From contig JBJYZC010000007.1 in the NCBI GenBank assembly GCA_046263755.1, positions 62,001 through 126,000 on the forward strand: a DNA stretch of 64,000 nucleotides, in the 5' to 3' direction. Made by a program: the position numbers and the translations under genes. The stretch comes from Lachnocurva sp029100405 (lineage in GTDB: Bacteria > Bacillota > Clostridia > Lachnospirales > Lachnospiraceae). The notes under the pieces are model-generated. The model saw nothing but the letters and a program-made list of their open reading frames with translations, searched no databases and was not told the origin of the DNA. Of the stretch, positions 52,759-61,337 are shown piece by piece. How positions within the stretch are numbered: the stretch's first letter is position 1; each line of letters begins with the position of its first letter.

Positions 52759-53000
52759 GCCAGTAAAGGTGCTCCGGAGACAGAATAAAGAAAACAGTCA
52801 GTAATATGTAAGTGAGACCGCTACTGGCTGCTGATTGGTTGAGTGTCAAAAAGGCTGGAAGTTAAGAATAAAGGGTTTATTAGTTTCGGGGATATAAATA
52901 TTATCACCCAACGTTCCTTGACATAGATAGTTAAATGACGTTATACTACATTTAGAAACGATTATTAACTTGAAAGGTCAAGAAGCGTTGGAGTGCAGTT
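52759..53000 (+). promoter_or_regulatory. Upstream region and promoter of the AbiE operon
   Basis: Gene-free stretch. TTGACA (52918-52923), 18-bp spacer and TATACT (52942-52947) form a strong promoter. AACGTT at about 52911 and GACGTT at about 52937 flank it in inverted sense and could be AbiEi-binding half-sites. Confidence 0.7.
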
Positions 53001-53621
53001 ATGCTATACGATTATTTGATTGAAAATTATAAAGCCTATGAACCAATTTTTACATCAGATATAGACTTAGGTATTCCTGGTAATTCGTTACGCCCAAAGC
53101 TGAAGGAACTAGTAGATGCAGGAAAGCTTTGCCGATATGATGCTGGAATCTATTATCTACCAGGGAAATCGAAGTTAAAAGGATTAGTACCTATATCAGC
53201 TAGTACTGTTGCAAGATGTAAGTACGTTAGACGGCGAGGTAAGGTGCGTGGGTACTATGCTGGATTTACATTTGCCAATCAAATGGGGCTTTCTCTACAG
53301 GTTCCGTATGTTCAAGAAATAGTTTCAAATGAGGCCAGTGCTAAGGTTCGAGAAATTGAAATAAAGGGGCAGAAATTTTTACTTAGAAAGCCAAGAACCG
53401 TCATTACTGAGGAAAACTACAGAGTTTTACAGTTTCTGGATTTTTTGGTAGACTTTGACAAATATATGGACGGATCTGTTGAGAATATTCCGGCTAGGTT
53501 GGTTCAGATTATTAAAGATGAAAATATTACAAAAAAAGGAATTGATGTATACATCAGCTTGTATCCTACAAAGGTATACAAGAATTTGTATGAAACAGGA
53601 GTAGTATATGCTATTGCATAA
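53001..53621 (+). CDS. AbiEi-type antitoxin (type IV toxin-antitoxin)
   Basis: 206 aa with the N-terminal winged helix (MLYDYLIENYKAYEPIFTSDI...LRPKLKELVDAGKLCRYDAGIYYLPG) of AbiEi antitoxins and a C-terminal antitoxin domain. It represses the operon and counters AbiEii. Overlaps the toxin gene by 14 bp. Confidence 0.85.
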   Translation: MLYDYLIENYKAYEPIFTSDIDLGIPGNSLRPKLKELVDAGKLCRYDAGIYYLPGKSKLKGLVPISASTVARCKYVRRRGKVRGYYAGFTFANQMGLSLQVPYVQEIVSNEASAKVREIEIKGQKFLLRKPRTVITEENYRVLQFLDFLVDFDKYMDGSVENIPARLVQIIKDENITKKGIDVYISLYPTKVYKNLYETGVVYAIA

Positions 53622-54516
53622 AGATAGAGAGCAATTTATAGCTATTGTAAACGCTGTATCAAATGAGTTGTCTATTCCTGTACCAATTGTGGAGAAGGAT
53701 TATTATGTGACTATGATTTTAAAACAGCTTTCATTGAATGCCAAAAACTGTGTGTTTAAAGGTGGAACATCGCTATCCAAATGCCATCACGCTATAGATA
53801 GATTTTCAGAAGACATTGATATTACTTTCTCCGATACCTTAACACAGGGTGAGAGGAAAAAGTTGAAAAATAATGTAATAGCTGGAATAAGCGAATATTT
53901 GGATCTGCCTATTCCAGATTGGGATAAAACTCGTAGTCGTAGAGATTATAATTGCTATGTATTCCAGTATGCTCCGATAGAAGGATATATTCCTGAGAGT
54001 CTTATTGACGGTGTAAAGATGGAAGTGGTCTTAGGATCTATAGCTTTTCCAACGGTTGAGATGGAAGTAGATAACTATATTTATCAGGTTCTTAAGCGAG
54101 ATAATATGGATTTAGTCGAGCAATATGAATTGCAGCCATTTACAATGACAATACAGAGTTTGGAGAGAACTTTCATTGATAAAGTGTTTGCATTATGCGA
54201 TTACTACATCAAGAGCGATTATAATAAACATTCGAGACACATTTATGATTTGTATATGTTAATGCCTAAGATGACTTTTGATGAACGCTTCAAGCAACTT
54301 GTAAAAGAGGTTAGAATCGAGCGACAAAAGAAACCTGAAATATGTCCATCATCATTGGATGGTGTAGACATAAATGATATGCTTGAGAAAATAGTCGAAG
54401 AGGCAATTTACGAGAAGGACTATGCAGCAATAACCTCATATTTTCAAAAGACGCGTGTTGAATATGATAAGGCAATAGAGGCTGTAAAAAAAATAATAGA
54501 ATTAGATATTTTCTAA
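53608..54516 (+). CDS. AbiEii-type nucleotidyltransferase toxin
   Basis: 302 aa. Nucleotidyltransferase motif FKGGTSLSKCHHAIDRFSEDIDITF (GGTS 52-55, Asp69, Asp71) plus IEKDYYV upstream and the conserved Lys/His region SLERTFIDKVFALCDYY. This is the toxin arm of the AbiE phage-abortive system. AT-rich, bounded by the hotspot repeats. Confidence 0.9.
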   Translation: MLLHKDREQFIAIVNAVSNELSIPVPIVEKDYYVTMILKQLSLNAKNCVFKGGTSLSKCHHAIDRFSEDIDITFSDTLTQGERKKLKNNVIAGISEYLDLPIPDWDKTRSRRDYNCYVFQYAPIEGYIPESLIDGVKMEVVLGSIAFPTVEMEVDNYIYQVLKRDNMDLVEQYELQPFTMTIQSLERTFIDKVFALCDYYIKSDYNKHSRHIYDLYMLMPKMTFDERFKQLVKEVRIERQKKPEICPSSLDGVDINDMLEKIVEEAIYEKDYAAITSYFQKTRVEYDKAIEAVKKIIELDIF

Positions 54517-54534
54517 ATAATATAGATATGTGAT

Positions 54535-54563
54535 GCAGCAGGTTCTTTACCTGCTGTATTTTT
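54535..54563 (+). terminator. Terminator of AbiE operon
   Basis: GCAGCAGGT (54535-54543), 5-base loop, ACCTGCTGT (54549-54557), then ATTTTTAT. Confidence 0.88.
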
Positions 54564-54655
54564 ATGGGTGAAAAATAATTTTTCTTCCTTATAGATTATG
54601 GGGAGTTCAGTAGGGTTAAGTGAGAGGATATTTTTTTCGCTTACTTTATAATGTA

Positions 54656-54699
54656 CCTTTGCCAGGCCGGTTGCAAAGAATTGCCGGAAAAGATATAAT
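54656..54699 (+). repeat. Displaced phosphatase 3' tail lacking the core repeat
   Basis: About 40 bp nearly identical to the tail in copy 5 (GCCAGGCCGGTTGCAAAGAA...). In the phosphatase frame it reads CQAGCKELPEKI and then meets TAA directly instead of the core. It marks the right limit of the accessory region and looks like an original gene end displaced by integrations. Confidence 0.8.
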
Positions 54700-54773
54700 T
54701 CAACAATCCGATATCGTCAAATAGCAATCATACGGTACATGTCTTAATGACAGATAGAATAAGGAGGCTGTAA

Positions 54774-55553
54774 ATGCAAATCGTATGGCCGGGAATTCTG
54801 ATTCCCTTTTTAGGAACGACGCTTGGAGCTGCCACAGTCCTCTTCCTTAAGAACGAATTAAAAGAAAATTTACAACGTTTTATGACCGGTTTCGCAGCCG
54901 GTGTCATGACTGCAGCATCAGTATGGAGCCTGCTGATTCCAGCTTTGGATCAAGCCAAAAAGATGGGACGGTTTTCCTTTGTCCCCGCGGTCATTGGTTT
55001 CTGGGTCGGTATTTTGTTTCTGCTTTTGATCGATCACATTACACCCCATCTGCATCGTTTCGCAGAGCATGCAGAAGGACCGGAATCAAAACTTTCCGAG
55101 ACGACCCTTCTCCTTCTGGCAGTCACCATCCATAACATCCCGGAAGGTATGGCTGTCGGTGCTGTGTATGCAGGCTTACTTGCGAAGACTTCCGATATCA
55201 CGGCTTCTGCGGCCCTGACCCTCGCTTTGGGAATTGCGATTCAGAACTTCCCGGAGGGTGCCATTATTTCCATGCCCTTGCATGCAAAAGGAGAAGCGAA
55301 GATGAAATCCTTCATCGGCGGTGTCCTGTCCGGCGCTGTAGAACCGCTTGGCGCCATTCTGACCATTCTTCTGGCCGGCGCCATTGTCCCCTTGATGCCG
55401 TATTTCCTGAGTTTTGCAGCAGGAGCCATGCTCTATGTTGTTGTCGAGGAATTGATCCCTGAGATGATGGAAGGCGAACATTCGCATGTCGGCGTCCTCG
55501 CTTTTTCCTTTGGATTTACCCTGATGATGATATTGGATGTGGCACTCGGCTAA
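54774..55553 (+). CDS. ZIP family metal transporter
   Basis: 259 aa, eight membrane helices. Helix 4 HNIPEGMAVGAVY and helix 5 QNFPEGAIISMPL carry the binuclear metal site of ZIP carriers (His-Asn-Pro-Glu-Gly). Imports Zn2+ or Fe2+. RBS AAGGAGGCTGTAA. First ordinary gene right of the accessory region. Confidence 0.93.
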   Translation: MQIVWPGILIPFLGTTLGAATVLFLKNELKENLQRFMTGFAAGVMTAASVWSLLIPALDQAKKMGRFSFVPAVIGFWVGILFLLLIDHITPHLHRFAEHAEGPESKLSETTLLLLAVTIHNIPEGMAVGAVYAGLLAKTSDITASAALTLALGIAIQNFPEGAIISMPLHAKGEAKMKSFIGGVLSGAVEPLGAILTILLAGAIVPLMPYFLSFAAGAMLYVVVEELIPEMMEGEHSHVGVLAFSFGFTLMMILDVALG

Positions 55554-55637
55554 TCAGAAGTAACGCTGCTTGCACCAGGGCAAATATAGACCATGGCCCA
55601 GGCAGGAGAAAATCAATTAAAAAAGGGGAAATGCTAA

Positions 55638-56192
55638 ATGACACAAATCGATTATCAAATTTTATTATTTATCCAGGAACATCTGCGATCGGATGTGCTG
55701 ACACCAATTTTTAAGGCCATTACCTCTCTCGGAAACATGGGATGGTTTGGCATTGCCGTCTGCCTGATTCTACTTATTCCAAAGAAGACACGGAAGATGG
55801 GCATGGCAGGCCTTCTTGCAATCATTCTCGCTGCAGTCATCGGAGAGGGTTTCATCAAACATATCGTACAACGCCAGAGACCCTACTTAAGTTTCTCTGA
55901 TCTACAACGACTGATTGCTCCGGAACGCACAAGCTCTTTCCCATCCGGTCATTCCTCATCCGCCTTTGCCTGGACAACCGCCATCTATTGCTGTCTGGAT
56001 AAGCCCAGGAAGAAAAAAGGCCTGCTCCTTTTCCTTCTGCCTGCTTTGATTGCCTTCTCAAGACTCTATGTCGGCGTCCACTATCCGAGCGACGTCCTCG
56101 TAGGATGCCTTCTCGGCATCTTCTGTGGTTGGCTGGCTGCCTGGCTTTTGAATTGGTATTTGAAGCGGCGGAAGAACCAATCGATTCACTAG
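55638..56192 (+). CDS. PAP2-type phosphatase (undecaprenyl-diphosphatase-like)
   Basis: 184 aa membrane protein with all three acid-phosphatase motifs: KHIVQRQRP, PSGHSSSAF and SRLYVGVHYPSDVL. Probably dephosphorylates a lipid diphosphate such as undecaprenyl-PP at the outer face of the membrane. Convergent with the next gene, 5 bp apart. Confidence 0.92.
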   Translation: MTQIDYQILLFIQEHLRSDVLTPIFKAITSLGNMGWFGIAVCLILLIPKKTRKMGMAGLLAIILAAVIGEGFIKHIVQRQRPYLSFSDLQRLIAPERTSSFPSGHSSSAFAWTTAIYCCLDKPRKKKGLLLFLLPALIAFSRLYVGVHYPSDVLVGCLLGIFCGWLAAWLLNWYLKRRKNQSIH

Positions 56193-56197
56193 GTATT

Positions 56198-57259
56198 TTA
56201 CAGCCAGTCTTCCAGTATGGAGATATTGAGGTCCGAGTGTTCTACTTCCCGGGAGAAAATGTAGACCGCACGGATCAAAGACTCCATATCCGGCTCTTTT
56301 TCCTGTGCTGAAAGTAAGTCGCTTCCATTACCCTGATCCGAAAAGAAGACAAAAAAAGTCCATCTGACGCAGTAGACAGAGAAGGCCAGTTTTGCGTAGA
56401 TCTTATCATCATAAACCGCACCGTCGAAATAAACATAGATCATATAGCGTAAGACGCGGCGAACAAACGAATCATACTTTTCCAGTTCCAGGCATGCCTT
56501 CCGGTAATTCTCCTCCGATGCAAAAATCGTCTTGTAAGTCCGATCAACGGTTTCGATCCATTCCGGACACAGAAGTTCCAGATCATAAAGCTTGGAGAAG
56601 AGTCTTTTTTCTTCCAGCCAGGAGAAGAGAGACTTGTCTTCTGATAAGGCATGGTCTTCATTGATCTCATAGACACGGTCATGATCCAAACAATCCTGCC
56701 AGATTCGGCCAAGAGAAAGCATGGCCTGCATCAGTTTCTGAATATTCCTTTCACCGGAGATCATGGAGAACAGTTTTTCTCTGGCATCATACAATTCGGT
56801 GTAGAGGAAGTAGTCGAAGTCTTCGTAATCTTCATTTTCCTCGAGATCGTCATCATAGCTTATGAAACTTCCGTCTGTATCCTCTAAAACCATGCGGGCT
56901 CCCTCCGGGCAGGATAAGTCAATCGAAAGTTCGCGTTCTCCATCGAACTCCTCTACATGACGCGGAAATTTCTGACAGACCTGACAGAGGCTGTCGAATC
57001 CATATTTGACCTGCATTTCGCAGAGTCCGTCAGAAGTCAAATGCATGCATTTTTTATCTTTTAACTTATAAGTAGGGCCTTCCTCACTCGCCTGCCAGTC
57101 GATGGAATCTTTGACATAGTTCCAGAGGACCGGATCAGCCTTATATTTCTCAATAGCTTTATCATCAATGATGATCTGCCAGCCCTGGCAGCAGGTATCA
57201 GGACAGTCACCGGCCGTACAGCGGAATTTATCATAATAGGAAGGTTTGGTGTAGTGCAT
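56198..57259 (-). CDS. FliB-like flagellin lysine-N-methylase family protein
   Basis: 353 aa. N-terminal Cys-rich metal site FRCTAGDCPDTCCQGWQI and LCEMQVKYGFDSLCQVCQKFPR identify the FliB/YkgJ-like family. The family was named for flagellin methylation, but many members occur in non-motile Clostridia; no flagellar gene is seen here, so the substrate is open. RBS AAGGAGCGACCA. Confidence 0.85.
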   Translation of the reverse strand: MHYTKPSYYDKFRCTAGDCPDTCCQGWQIIIDDKAIEKYKADPVLWNYVKDSIDWQASEEGPTYKLKDKKCMHLTSDGLCEMQVKYGFDSLCQVCQKFPRHVEEFDGERELSIDLSCPEGARMVLEDTDGSFISYDDDLEENEDYEDFDYFLYTELYDAREKLFSMISGERNIQKLMQAMLSLGRIWQDCLDHDRVYEINEDHALSEDKSLFSWLEEKRLFSKLYDLELLCPEWIETVDRTYKTIFASEENYRKACLELEKYDSFVRRVLRYMIYVYFDGAVYDDKIYAKLAFSVYCVRWTFFVFFSDQGNGSDLLSAQEKEPDMESLIRAVYIFSREVEHSDLNISILEDWL

Positions 57260-57293
57260 TGGTCGCTCCTTGTTGATCCATAAAAAGGAAAGC

Positions 57294-57499
57294 CTCAGAG
57301 ACCCTCAAATTCCGGAGGATTTCGAATCTCTGAGACCATTGGTACAAAACGATAATTATTGTAACTGAATTGATTTTTATTTACAATATTTACAATTTAC
57401 AATATTTACATTAAGCAACGAAACAATTTGTTTGCATAGCATTTTATTTGATGTCAAACTTTCAATCCGTTGGATTTCAAACGAACAATTTGAAATCCA
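57294..57499. promoter_or_regulatory. Hairpin and 11-bp palindrome in the FliB-NifX intergenic region
   Basis: CTCAGAGA / TCTCTGAG (57294-57301 and 57327-57334) forms a weak hairpin. TGGATTTCAAA (57471-57481) and TTTGAAATCCA (57489-57499) are perfect 11-bp inverted repeats with a 7-bp spacer, 50 bp before the NifX-like start, suggesting a regulator site. Short TTTACAATA repeats lie at 57381-57410. Confidence 0.55.
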
Positions 57500-57550
57500 T
57501 ATGATAGACTGGTTTTAGTTTTATAGAGAACCAGAAAGGAGAAGACTACT

Positions 57551-57907
57551 ATGACTAGAGTAGCAGTTGCAATCAATAACGAAGACGAAAACACTTTTTG
57601 GCATTTCGGCCATGCTGAGCGTTTTAAAATTTTCGACGTAGAAGATCATAAAATCCAGAGTTCCCATTATGTAACGATTCCGGAGGGCCATGGTCCGGAT
57701 AAGCTGAACGGTCTGATCAATGAGAATGTCAATGTCATTATTGCAGACGGCCAGGGACCTCAGATCGTTCCTATGGCAAACGAAGCCGGCATTCAGACTT
57801 TCTCCGGATTCAAGGGAAATGCGAATGACGCAGTTCAGCAGTTTATGGACGGAAGCCTGGTCAATGACGATTCTGCTGTAAAACCCTGCAGCGGTAGTCA
57901 CTGCTGA
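57551..57907 (+). CDS. NifX/NifB-type dinitrogenase iron-molybdenum cofactor domain protein
   Basis: 118 aa. RVAVAINNEDENTFWHFGHAERFKIFDVE and the GxGxxI-like VNVIIADGQGPQIVPMANEAGIQTF are the NifX-NifB domain. No nitrogenase gene is present; stand-alone members in anaerobes bind Fe-S or Fe-Mo clusters for unknown targets. C-terminal CSGSHC could bind metal. RBS GAAAGGAGAAGACTACT. Confidence 0.9.
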   Translation: MTRVAVAINNEDENTFWHFGHAERFKIFDVEDHKIQSSHYVTIPEGHGPDKLNGLINENVNVIIADGQGPQIVPMANEAGIQTFSGFKGNANDAVQQFMDGSLVNDDSAVKPCSGSHC

Positions 57908-57917
57908 TTGGGCCTAT

Positions 57918-57955
57918 AAAGGCATCTGTTGCAAGAAATGCAGCAGGTGCCTTTT
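57918..57955 (+). terminator. Terminator of NifX-like gene
   Basis: AAAGGCATCTGTTGC / GCAGCAGGTGCCTTTT, stem with a few wobble pairs, T-run included. Confidence 0.82.
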
Positions 57956-58108
57956 GAGTAGTAGGAGATGCATCTATCTATCGGAAAAATATCGATTTTT
58001 CGGTAAAATGTCATATGCCCGTGATCCTCTAATTCTCTATATTCCTTCCTCATTTTGTGTGAAATGTTGGTATTATTTTCGGGGAGGAAAAAAGGAAAAT
58101 ATCCCGGT

Positions 58109-58936
58109 CTATATTTCCATCTCCAAAACTAATGGCGTATGGTCCTGTCTGGGGCCGGAATCCAGCATTTCCGACCGCTTAATCTGATCCTTGATCCGGT
58201 CGCTGACCAGGAAATAATCGATTCTCCATCCGGAGTTGTTGATCTTTGATGTTTTGATCCGCTGAGCCCACCAGGAATATACCGAAGGTACATTTCCATG
58301 CAGATAACGGAAACTGTCGACGAAGCCGTGATTCAAGAGATTCGTGAAGCCTTCCCGTTCCTCATCGGTAAAACCTGCTGAAAAATGATTGTTTTCCGGA
58401 TGTGCTAGGTCGATTTCCTCATGGGCACAGTTGAAATCACCGCAGGCAATGACCGGTTTTTCCTGATCCAGGGATGACAGATAATCTGCATAAAGCTTAT
58501 CCCAGACCTGACGATCCGGCAGCCGTTTGAGTTCGCCGCCTGCATTCGGTGTATACACATTGACGAAATAAAAACCGCCGAAATCGATGGTTAAGATCCG
58601 TCCCTCAGCATCCATGGTATCCGGTGCACCCAGCTTTGGCTGAGACATGGTTCCGGTCAGATCTTCCTTATAAAGAATCATGGTTCCGGCATAGCTTTTT
58701 CTTGCCGGCGCAACCGATGAAACCCATTCCACCTGATATCCAGGGAAAAATTCCTCCAGCGCCGCCTTATGTTTCTTATTGGGACCGGTTGCCGGAAGCT
58801 TGGTTTCCTGAATTGCGATTACATCCGGATCTTCCAAAGCGATCGTTCGAAGTACATTTCTCGACAGCTCCGCCCGTGGCGAATCCGATGTCAATGCCGC
58901 ATTCAGAGAGTCGATATTCCATGAGATGAATTTCAT
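58109..58936 (-). CDS. xth: Exodeoxyribonuclease III / AP endonuclease
   Basis: 275 aa. FISWNIDSLNA, IAIQETKLP, YTPNAG, GDFNCAHEEIDLA and the C-terminal WRIDYFLVSD and DHTPLVLEM motifs of ExoIII are complete. Repairs abasic sites and trims 3' ends. Single gene on the minus strand. Confidence 0.95.
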   Translation of the reverse strand: MKFISWNIDSLNAALTSDSPRAELSRNVLRTIALEDPDVIAIQETKLPATGPNKKHKAALEEFFPGYQVEWVSSVAPARKSYAGTMILYKEDLTGTMSQPKLGAPDTMDAEGRILTIDFGGFYFVNVYTPNAGGELKRLPDRQVWDKLYADYLSSLDQEKPVIACGDFNCAHEEIDLAHPENNHFSAGFTDEEREGFTNLLNHGFVDSFRYLHGNVPSVYSWWAQRIKTSKINNSGWRIDYFLVSDRIKDQIKRSEMLDSGPRQDHTPLVLEMEI

Positions 58937-59031
58937 AGCTGATTGTCCCTTTTATGTCCATTTCTATAAAGTAAGATCCGAGTCAGCAAGGCAGTTGCAT
59001 TCCGTCCTTGCCTACAAGCAATCCGTCCTGC

Positions 59032-59937
59032 CTACAGTTCTTTCTCGATTTGTTTCTTCAAAGTCTCGAATTTCTCCAGCCTTTCCTTCGTGACCTCAGG
59101 ATAATGGGGATCCATGTCTTCCAGGGTCTTTCGGATGATTTCACTGACCAGATAGCGCATATACCATTTATGGTCGGCCGGAATGACAAACCAGGGCGCA
59201 TCCTTTGTCGCGGTTTCATTGATGGCATCCTCGAAGGCCTCCTGATAGGCATCCCAGTAGCCCCGCTCTTCCCAGTCGCTTTCGGAGAACTTCCAGTTTT
59301 TCTTCGGCTCCTCGATCCGGGACAGGAAACGCCGTGCCTGCTCTTCCTTTGAGACATGCAGGAAAATCTTCACGGTACGGATACTGTTATGGTAGAGATA
59401 TTCTTCGTAATGGCAGATATCCTTATAACGGTTCTTCAGGATCTCGTCCGGATTCAATCGGTCAGCATGGGCCTGAGAAAGATAGAGCTTCTTGACCTTT
59501 GCGATCAGGACGTCTTCATACTGGGATCTATTGAAGATGGCGATTTCGCCCTTGGCCGGAACCTGCTGTTCGATCCGCCAGAGGAAATCATGGGCCAGGT
59601 CCTCCGAGGACGGAGCCTTAAATGCTGCCTCATGAACTCCGTGCGGACTCAGGCAGGTCAGAACCGAACGGATGGTTCCGTCTTTTCCAGCCGCATCCAT
59701 TGCCTGGAAAAGGAAGATCACGCCTTCTTTTTTCGCAGCATAGAGCTTTGCCTGGAGATTATCCATGACAGCATCATTTTCCGCCATTTTCTTCAGTGCC
59801 TGCTCCTTATCCGGACAGAGACTGGTCTCATTGGTGGATGAATCCTTGATTGAGAATTTCCGGCTTCCGTCGAAGCGGTATTTCTCAAAGAGCTTCTTTT
59901 CAAATTCCGTATCGTTTTTCTTTCCGTCATTTCCCAT
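59032..59937 (-). CDS. Polyphosphate kinase 2 family protein (polyP:AMP/ADP phosphotransferase)
   Basis: 301 aa from ATG 59937, chosen because AGGAGGTGCGAGCC precedes it. Walker A-like FQAMDAAGKDGTI, NRSQYEDVL and the lid segment SRIEEPKKNWKFSESDWEERGYWDAY are PPK2 hallmarks. Uses polyphosphate to phosphorylate nucleotides; AMP versus ADP preference not determined. Confidence 0.92.
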   Translation of the reverse strand: MGNDGKKNDTEFEKKLFEKYRFDGSRKFSIKDSSTNETSLCPDKEQALKKMAENDAVMDNLQAKLYAAKKEGVIFLFQAMDAAGKDGTIRSVLTCLSPHGVHEAAFKAPSSEDLAHDFLWRIEQQVPAKGEIAIFNRSQYEDVLIAKVKKLYLSQAHADRLNPDEILKNRYKDICHYEEYLYHNSIRTVKIFLHVSKEEQARRFLSRIEEPKKNWKFSESDWEERGYWDAYQEAFEDAINETATKDAPWFVIPADHKWYMRYLVSEIIRKTLEDMDPHYPEVTKERLEKFETLKKQIEKEL

Positions 59938-60039
59938 GGCTCGCACCTCCTAAGAACATTCCACGATTCGTGGGCTTTTTACTTTTTAAATAAAAAGCTG
60001 GTGATGTCGACTGTTGCAAATTCCTGAGAAATTATGATA

Positions 60040-61167
60040 TTACTCGAACCTTTCCGCAATCTCCCTCAGGTTGTCGATGATCGGCAGATGCTGCGGGCAG
60101 ATGCCTTCGCACTGGCCGCAGGCAATGCAGGCGGATGCAGGATTTCCGTTCTTGGAAAGCTCCTGATAGCGCTTGAGATCGGCTGCATGGTCGGAACCCT
60201 CCCGCTTCTCCTGATTGTATACAGAGAAGAATTCCGGAATGGTGATATTCATCGGACATCCCGGTGTGCAGTAATGACAGGCCGTGCAAGGGATTGTGAT
60301 ACCGGAATTGATAACATCCGCTACCGCATGAACGGTGGTCAGTTCCAACTCGTTCAAGGGCTTGAAATCCTCCATAAAGGAAGTGTTGTCTTCGAGCTGG
60401 TCTATATTTGACATACCGGAAAGAACCATCTTCACATTGGGAAGGCTGGCTGCAAAACGGATGGCCCAGGAGGGAATGGACATCTTGGGATCCAGATTCC
60501 GAAGCATGGTCTCTGCTTCCGCGGGGACTTTCGCCAGAGTTCCGCCCTTGACCGGTTCCATGACAATCACCGGTTTATTGTGCTTGACACAAACTTCATA
60601 ATTCTTTCGGGACTGGATCTTCTCGGACTCCCAGTCGAGATAATTGATCTGAAGCTGAACGAATTCCATCTCCGGATGCTTTGTCAGGATCTCATCCAGA
60701 AGTTCGGCATCCGCATGGAAGGAGAAACCGATATGACGAACAAGGCCAGCCTTCTTCTTGTCCTGGATCCACTGGAAAACATCGAGATCTTCGTATTTCT
60801 GAATATTTTCCCGCTCGATATCATGGATCAAATAATAATCGAAGTAGCTGACGCCGGTTTTCCTCCGTTGTTCATCAAACACCTTGTCCCGCTCTTCTTT
60901 GGTATTGAAGAATCCGGCATGGAGCTTAGTGGTCAGGGTATAGCGATCCCGAGGCACCCGCTCTACCAAAGCTTTTTTAATTGCATTCTCACTCTCAAAG
61001 CTGTGATACATCCAGGCCGTATCAAAATAGGTGAAACCCTTTTCCAGAAAAATGTCGACCATTTTTTTCACCTGTTCGATATCGATCGTTTTGTCATCTT
61101 TCGGGTCAAGGAGCGGCAGCCGCATCAATCCAAACCCCAGTTTCTTTCCGTGAAATATTTCTTCCAT
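60040..61167 (-). CDS. Aldo/keto reductase with C-terminal 4Fe-4S motifs
   Basis: 375 aa. TIM-barrel AKR (KLGFGLMRLPL, YFDTAWMYHSFESENAIKKAL with catalytic Tyr, HDIERENIQKY) plus ferredoxin-like clusters CTACHYCTPGCP and CIACGQCEGICP. These are typical of anaerobe-specific AKRs of unknown substrate. RBS GAGGGGTAGTACA. Confidence 0.92.
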   Translation of the reverse strand: MEEIFHGKKLGFGLMRLPLLDPKDDKTIDIEQVKKMVDIFLEKGFTYFDTAWMYHSFESENAIKKALVERVPRDRYTLTTKLHAGFFNTKEERDKVFDEQRRKTGVSYFDYYLIHDIERENIQKYEDLDVFQWIQDKKKAGLVRHIGFSFHADAELLDEILTKHPEMEFVQLQINYLDWESEKIQSRKNYEVCVKHNKPVIVMEPVKGGTLAKVPAEAETMLRNLDPKMSIPSWAIRFAASLPNVKMVLSGMSNIDQLEDNTSFMEDFKPLNELELTTVHAVADVINSGITIPCTACHYCTPGCPMNITIPEFFSVYNQEKREGSDHAADLKRYQELSKNGNPASACIACGQCEGICPQHLPIIDNLREIAERFE

Positions 61168-61337
61168 TGTACTACCCCTCTTATTTCTTTCTAATATTTG
61201 CGTTTCTTTCTAATATTTGCGGACCGTTTTCAAAAATCTGAAAATGTCGGTCCGGATTCAATTATACCATAGAAAAATCATATCCTATCTTATCTTAAAA
61301 TTCCTCTTGGTCTGGCCTACAGACGAAAAGCTTCGCA

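Noticed and set aside
56198..57259. Flagellar locus
   Set aside because: Only a FliB-like methylase is present, without flagellin or motor genes.
57551..57907. Evidence of nitrogen fixation
   Set aside because: A lone NifX-type domain is common in anaerobes without nitrogenase; no nif structural gene is present.
57954..58187. Possible 77-aa gene between NifX-like and exonuclease III genes
   Set aside because: No RBS, begins within the terminator region and overlaps the exonuclease 3' end; composition is not coding-like.
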